Below the pieces are notes generated by a model that was not told where the DNA came from, did not search any database, and saw only the letters and a list, made by a program, of their open reading frames with translations. Below, one piece after another: positions 14,961-16,921 of a DNA stretch of 16,921 nt. The position numbers and the translations under genes are program-made. Position 1 is the stretch's first letter, and every line of letters starts with the position of its first letter. The stretch is from a halophilic archaeon J07HX64 (GTDB lineage: Archaea; Halobacteriota; Halobacteria; Halobacteriales; Haloarculaceae), in contig KE356579.1 in assembly GCA_000416085.1 (NCBI GenBank), positions 1,311,917 through 1,328,837 of the forward strand, given 5' to 3'.

Positions 14961-15965
14961 ATGCGTGTCGTCCTGCTGGCACACGAACTCTTTCCCGGGC
15001 GAGCAAAGACGGCGGTCGGCATCCTCCGGTACGCCGACCACGAGGTCGTTGCGGTGCTCGACCGCGACCTGGCCGGTGACAGGGTGTCTGAACACGTTCC
15101 GGATGTGCAGGACGCGCCGATCGTCGCAGAGGTCGAGGACGCACCCGACTGTGACGCGCTGGTCGTCGGCGTCGCACCGATCGGCGGTGGGTTCGAGGAC
15201 TCCTGGCGACCGGACGTGCGCGGTGCGATCGAACGGGGGTGGGATGTTGTCGCCGGTCTCCACTACCTGCTCGCCGAGGACGACGAGTTCGCCCGTCTGG
15301 CCGACCAGCACGGCGTCGACCTGCGCGACGTGCGGGACCCACCCGCGGATCTCTCGGTGGCAACCGGCGAGGGTGTCGACGCGCGGGTGGTGCTGACCGT
15401 TGGGACCGACTGCTCGTCGGGCAAGATGACCGGGTCCTTCGAACTGCGCGACGCGGCCCGCGAGCGTGGACTCGACGCGGCGGTCGTTCCGACAGGCCAG
15501 ACCGGTATCATGATAACCGGCTGGGGGATCGCAATCGACCGTGTGATCTCGGATTTCGCCGCCGGCGCGACCGAACGACTCCTCCGCCAGGCAGCAGACA
15601 ACGACGTACTGTTCGTCGAGGGCCAGGGCGCGCTCACCCACCCGGCCTACTCGGGGGTCACCGCCGCCATCCTCCACGGCTCCCACCCCGACGCGCTCGT
15701 GCTCTGTCACGTCGCCGGCCGCGAGACTGTCGGCGGCTACGACGCGTTCGACATCCCCGACCCCGCGACATACGCCCGCCGCTACGAACAACTCGCCGAC
15801 CCTGTCTCACCCGCAACCGTCGATGCGGGACTGCTGAACACACAGACGCTCGACGAGGGCGACGCGCGCCGCGCTGTCGACACCTACAGCGACCAACTCG
15901 GTGTCCCCGTGACCGACCCGGTGCGGTACGATGTCGAGTCGGTTCTGGACGCTGTTCTCGCCTGA
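14961..15965 (+). CDS. DUF1611 family protein (DgcN-like, possible D-glutamate N-acetyltransferase), 334 aa
   Basis: This is a two-domain protein of the DUF1611 family. The N-terminal part (about 1-135) is Rossmann-like, with DALVVGVAPIGGGF. The C-terminal part carries a P-loop-like GTDCSSGKMT (148-157), then PTGQTGIMI and a GQGALTHPAYSGV segment. Some bacterial members (DgcN) have been reported as D-glutamate N-acetyltransferases acting with an N-acetyl-D-glutamate racemase (DgcA). No dipeptide epimerase or racemase partner lies in this window, so the reaction is uncertain here. ATG 14961 is supported by a TATA-like box 26 bases upstream. The gene is convergent with rps19e, with 31 bases between their stops. 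Confidence 0.85.
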   Translation: MRVVLLAHELFPGRAKTAVGILRYADHEVVAVLDRDLAGDRVSEHVPDVQDAPIVAEVEDAPDCDALVVGVAPIGGGFEDSWRPDVRGAIERGWDVVAGLHYLLAEDDEFARLADQHGVDLRDVRDPPADLSVATGEGVDARVVLTVGTDCSSGKMTGSFELRDAARERGLDAAVVPTGQTGIMITGWGIAIDRVISDFAAGATERLLRQAADNDVLFVEGQGALTHPAYSGVTAAILHGSHPDALVLCHVAGRETVGGYDAFDIPDPATYARRYEQLADPVSPATVDAGLLNTQTLDEGDARRAVDTYSDQLGVPVTDPVRYDVESVLDAVLA

Positions 15966-15975
15966 ACAACGACTC

Positions 15976-15980
15976 AAAAA
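15976..15980 (-). terminator. T-run terminator of rps19e
   Basis: On the minus strand a TTTTT run lies 17 bases beyond the expected rps19e stop (15999-15997), in the 31-base gap before the convergent DUF1611 gene. T-runs are the main archaeal intrinsic termination signal. Confidence 0.45.
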
Positions 15981-15996
15981 GACCGAAGCGTGCAGA

Positions 15997-16451
15997 TCAG
16001 GCGTACCGTTCGAGCGCAGGGTGTGACTCGACAATCTCCTGTGCGACCTCGTCGAGAAAGCTGTGTCCCTCGGGGGTCACTTCCGGCCCTCGCCGTCGGC
16101 CACCTCGACGTAGCCGGCCTCCTCGAGCTGTTGGAGCGCGGTGCGGATGATGTTGCCCGACCCCTGTGCCTGCTGTCGCGGTCGAACGCGGTACCTGTTC
16201 GACCCCTGCTTCGCGGTGCCGTACTCGGTCCGGAGGCTGCCGACACCGACCGGACCGTCAATCGCCACCTTCCGCAGCAGACTCGCACACCGGCGTGTCC
16301 AGAAATCCTCCTGTTCGGGCGGCAGTTCGCGGTCGGCACCGGCCTTCGCGTACAGCAGCCAACCCGGCTCCTCGACCGCGTCAGTCGACTCAAGCCGGTC
16401 GGCTACCGCTTCGATTGTTTCTTTCGGTGGTGCGTCATAAAGCGTTGCCAT
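15997..16451 (-). pseudogene. rps19e: 30S ribosomal protein S19e with a one-base frameshift
   Basis: From ATG 16451 the frame encodes 124 residues of archaeal S19e (MATLYDAPPKETIEAVADRL, then SLLRKVAIDGPVGVGSLRTE, GSNRYRVRP and GNIIRTALQQLEEAGYVE). It then meets TGA at 16079-16077 straight after GEGRK. In the -1 frame the expected C-terminus follows at once, VTPEGHSFLDEV...ALERYA, ending at TGA 15999-15997. Adding one base (AAGGTGACC for AAGTGACC) would give a normal 151-residue protein. Everything else is well conserved, so a recent mutation or an assembly error is likelier than decay. The frame also extends upstream to 16502, but a TATA-like box at 16476-16484 supports ATG 16451. S19e is needed for small-subunit assembly. 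Confidence 0.85.
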
Positions 16452-16475
16452 TGAAATTGAATTGACGGCACCGGC

Positions 16476-16484
16476 GTTTAATAG
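16476..16484 (-). promoter_or_regulatory. TATA-like box of rps19e
   Basis: The minus strand reads CTATTAAAC, centred about 29 bases before ATG 16451, so the transcript would start within a few bases of the ATG. An upstream CGAAAG fits a BRE-like element. The promoter looks intact despite the frameshift in the gene. Confidence 0.6.
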
Positions 16485-16921
16485 TTGTCTTTCGGGACCC
16501 ATGCTCCGCCGACGGCTACCGCTCGATCATCGTTCTGAAGCCGTGCGAACAGCGCCTGTAGCTCAAAGATGTCGACCCCCGGCCCTGGGGGCCTCTCTCG
16601 TCGAAACTGAATAGTGTTGGGTTGATACAAGCCCGATTAACTGTGGACACTCCGCCCGCTGTCTGTCCCCTGAACCGCTTCCGGGTCACCTGGTTCGAGA
16701 GACTCTGCCTCCTGTCATTATGGAACACTACCCCTTCCGAACGACCTTGCGATATCCTGCAGGATCGGTATGAACTGGTGCATCGTAGAGATATTCGCAG
16801 ATAACCCTTGTTCAACCCTCGACGAGACCCGCCTGAAAGATGGAGGGCGCGGGTGAGGGGTAATCAGTTGGTCAATAACGTATCACAGCCTGAAACTACC
16901 CGACAACTGTACTCTGATACA
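16485..16921. other. No convincing gene; lower-GC region with possible gene remnant
   Basis: This stretch of over 400 bases upstream of rps19e is visibly less GC-rich than the rest and has no frame with recognisable protein character. A minus-strand frame is open from 16636 to its stop at 16480-16478. It gives 52 residues whose last part (VDIFELQALFARLQNDDR, then AVAVGGAWVPKDNY) looks protein-like, but it lacks an ATG and begins right after a stop, so it may be the tail of a decayed gene. CCCCC/GGGGG at 16575-16590 can form a short hairpin. ATCCTGCAGGAT at 16754-16765 is a perfect 12-bp palindrome. I see no tRNA or transposase. Confidence 0.4.

Noticed and set aside
16070..16085. Programmed -1 frameshifting in rps19e
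   Set aside because: The -1 frame does continue the protein, but the site CGGAAGTGA is not a slippery heptamer. S19e recoding is not known to me, so a lost base or an error is simpler.
16555..16615. tRNA-like string TGTAGCTCAAAG followed by a GC hairpin
   Set aside because: No D-stem partner, anticodon arm, TTC-type T arm or acceptor stem can be formed around it.

Overview
The window is chromosomal DNA from a halophilic archaeon (class Halobacteria). The proteins are strongly acidic and the DNA is GC-rich with GC-ending codons. The gene set includes archaeal family-D DNA polymerase and archaeal ribosomal protein S19e. Several genes have a TATA-like box centred about 26-27 bases before the start codon, the layout of leaderless haloarchaeal transcripts. 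I see no rRNA, tRNA, CRISPR array or intact insertion sequence. The species cannot be named from this sequence alone.

Layout. 1-296: 5' part of a universal stress protein gene on the minus strand, cut by the window edge. 422-3144: a possible 13-codon leader ORF overlapping the start of an RND/MMPL-type exporter (plus). 3145-3579: non-coding, including a decayed copy of a repeat from the end of dinB. 3580-4857: Y-family polymerase DinB (minus) with three PIP-like motifs in its tail. 5012-9624: a two-gene minus-strand operon, a PPC/DUF296 protein followed by polC (PolD large subunit DP2), whose active-site motif is split by a 175-residue mini-intein. 9704-11492: two USP-domain genes flanking a six-helix membrane protein, all minus. 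11634-13166: LeuA/CimA-family synthase (minus), divergent from aroE (13307-14125, plus). 14303-14728: small membrane-anchored protein with an acidic repeat tail (minus), divergent from a DUF1611/DgcN-like gene (14961-15965, plus). 15997-16451: rps19e (minus), broken by a one-base frameshift. 16452-16921: no convincing gene.

How the genes relate. PolC and DinB are the replicative and translesion polymerases, lie next to each other on the same strand, and both would work with the PCNA clamp. LeuA/CimA and AroE are amino-acid biosynthesis genes (branched-chain and aromatic) with divergent promoters. The USP genes and the exporter suggest stress functions, but nothing here ties them into one pathway.

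The points most worth a second look are the tandem PIP-like array in DinB with a dead fourth unit beyond its stop codon, the frameshift in a normally essential ribosomal protein gene, the mini-intein ending in Gln inside the PolD catalytic motif, the leader ORF coupled to the exporter, and two inverted repeats placed like operators in divergent promoter regions. I did not find a clearly new multi-gene system.
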